From Gemmatimonadales bacterium (GTDB taxonomy: Bacteria > Gemmatimonadota > Gemmatimonadetes > Gemmatimonadales > GWC2-71-9), in the NCBI GenBank assembly GCA_013003805.1, contig JABDII010000306.1, positions 1 to 5,701 of the forward strand: a stretch of DNA of 5,701 bases, read 5' to 3'. Shown here piece by piece: positions 4,945-5,701 of the stretch. Position numbers and translations under genes: made by a program. The notes under the pieces were generated by a model. The model was given only the letters and a program-made list of their open reading frames with translations, did not search any database and was not told where the DNA came from. Position 1 is the stretch's first letter, and each line of letters starts with the position of its first letter.

Positions 4945-5701
4945 CACGGATACCCGTGTAACCCCAACACTCCAGCCATCCGTTTACATCGAGCAAACGG
5001 AACGTGTGCTCGGCGAGCGCTTCCGGTTGGATCGCGTGATCGCCGCCTCACGCGAGCGGGTCTTGTTCCTCTCCTTCGATCGGTTGCTACATCGCCGAGT
5101 CAGCCTGCGGGTCAATATCTTCAGCGACGAGCAGTACCGGACTTGGTTTTTGACCGAGGCCAAGGCGCTCGCGCAGCTGGACCATCCGGCCATTCGGCAC
5201 TTGTACGACGCCGGGATGGTGGGCGACTTGGCCTATCGCGTGGGGAACTGGGTCGAGGGCGAAGGACTGGATCACGCCGTGGCCCGTGGCCCCCGCCCCA
5301 TACCGGCCGTTCTCCGCTTCGCCCGTGACCTCCTGGGCGCGTTGGAACATGCTCACGATCGCGGCGTCATCATTCGGAGGATCGTCCCGACGTCGGTCGT
5401 CGTCGGGCCCTCGAGTCGTGGCGTGGTGACGGACCTCCGATTCTCCAACCACACACTCGAAGCCATCCCCGTCGGTATCTCCCCGAGCGGCGAGGTCTTC
5501 ATGGCTCCCGAAACGCGAAACGGCTCGGCGGGCGATCCACTCAGCGATATCTACACGGCGGGGGCGATTCTCTACTACGCCGTCACGGCCCAGGCGCCAC
5601 CGCTCAGCCCGAGGGACCTCACTCCACCCACGGCGCTACGCCCCGTCTGTCCGGCGATCCTCGATCGAGTGATTCTGCGAGCGATGGCGCAAGAGCCCGT
5701 A
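4931..5701 (+). CDS. PknB-like Ser/Thr kinase fold, probable pseudokinase, 3' end cut
   Basis: The first 257 residues are visible; the frame is open to the window edge. The fold is a bacterial PknB-type kinase: VLGERFRLDRV (26-36) opens the N-lobe, Glu76 of helix C is kept in TEAKALAQLDHP, the GALEHAHDRGVI helix (136-147) precedes the catalytic loop, MAPE is at 191-194 and SDIYTAGAILYYAVT at 205-219. Key residues are missing. The glycine-rich loop reads AASRERV (38-44) with no Gly. The ATP-binding Lys of VAxK is Arg60. The HRD loop reads IRR (148-150), so the catalytic Asp is Arg150, and the following Lys and Asn are Val152 and Ser155. The DFG Asp remains (Asp168, DLR). Phosphotransfer is very unlikely, and a binding or scaffold role is inferred. 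A C-terminal membrane helix or sensor domain may lie beyond the edge. Start: ATG 4931 with GGAGG upstream; it overlaps the cyclase by 14 bases. Confidence 0.82.
   Translation, partial: MVQGDTDTRVTPTLQPSVYIEQTERVLGERFRLDRVIAASRERVLFLSFDRLLHRRVSLRVNIFSDEQYRTWFLTEAKALAQLDHPAIRHLYDAGMVGDLAYRVGNWVEGEGLDHAVARGPRPIPAVLRFARDLLGALEHAHDRGVIIRRIVPTSVVVGPSSRGVVTDLRFSNHTLEAIPVGISPSGEVFMAPETRNGSAGDPLSDIYTAGAILYYAVTAQAPPLSPRDLTPPTALRPVCPAILDRVILRAMAQEPV
4941..4962 (+). other. Hairpin just inside the kinase-like gene start
   Basis: ACACGG at 4944-4949 is a perfect reverse complement of CCGTGT at 4954-4959, with loop ATAC. Two more pairs (4941-4962, 4942-4961) extend it past one mismatch. It begins at the cyclase stop codon and lies 10 bases after the kinase-like ATG. 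In mRNA it could slow initiation on the downstream gene unless ribosomes finishing the cyclase open it. Confidence 0.3.

Noticed and set aside
1..5701. CRISPR arrays, insertion sequences, long direct repeats, phage or attachment sites
   Set aside because: None seen; no transposase or integrase frame, no regularly spaced repeats, and base composition looks even across the genes.

Overview
The window is GC-rich bacterial DNA. One gene fragment at the left edge is read leftward. Five tightly packed genes are read rightward and run off the right edge. The shape fits a GC-rich Gram-negative-type bacterium. Gemmatimonadota or a similar soil or water phylum is my best guess, from the SRPBCC-epimerase fusion, the PknB-like kinase relative and the leaderless-looking start; no marker gene fixes the phylum.

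Layout: (1) 1-143, minus strand: the first 47 codons of a probable biosynthetic arginine decarboxylase (SpeA), cut by the window edge. (2) 144-419: a divergent intergenic region. It holds a strong GC hairpin followed by five T's (306-338), several competing base-pairing options around it, a likely -10 element (383-388) and a Shine-Dalgarno for a TTG start at 420. (3) 420-1508: an M50 site-2 protease with two C-terminal CBS domains. (4) 1505-2923: an SRPBCC domain fused to a TIGR01777-type SDR epimerase, starting by ATGA overlap with the protease. (5) 2952-3572: a relative of the HD-type ppGpp hydrolases that has lost all four expected metal ligands. It is joined to the previous gene by a possible 11-residue mini-ORF that overlaps stop and start codons at both ends. 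(6) 3592-4944: a diguanylate cyclase with two GAF-like regions, an intact GGDEF motif and an intact RxxD inhibitory site. (7) 4931-5701, running off the end: a PknB-like kinase fold lacking the glycine-rich loop, the ATP-binding lysine and the HRD aspartate, so probably a pseudokinase.

Spacings of -4, about 28 (bridged by the mini-ORF), 19 and -14 bases suggest one co-transcribed unit, possibly with an internal promoter before the cyclase. The most interesting feature is the distal half: a healthy second-messenger enzyme sits between two proteins that keep the fold of signalling enzymes (a ppGpp hydrolase and a Ser/Thr kinase) but appear to have lost their catalytic residues. I infer that these may act as ligand-sensing or scaffold proteins for cyclic-di-GMP output. 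The membrane protease with CBS nucleotide-sensing domains at the head of the operon would fit such a module, but no sequence feature proves a physical link.
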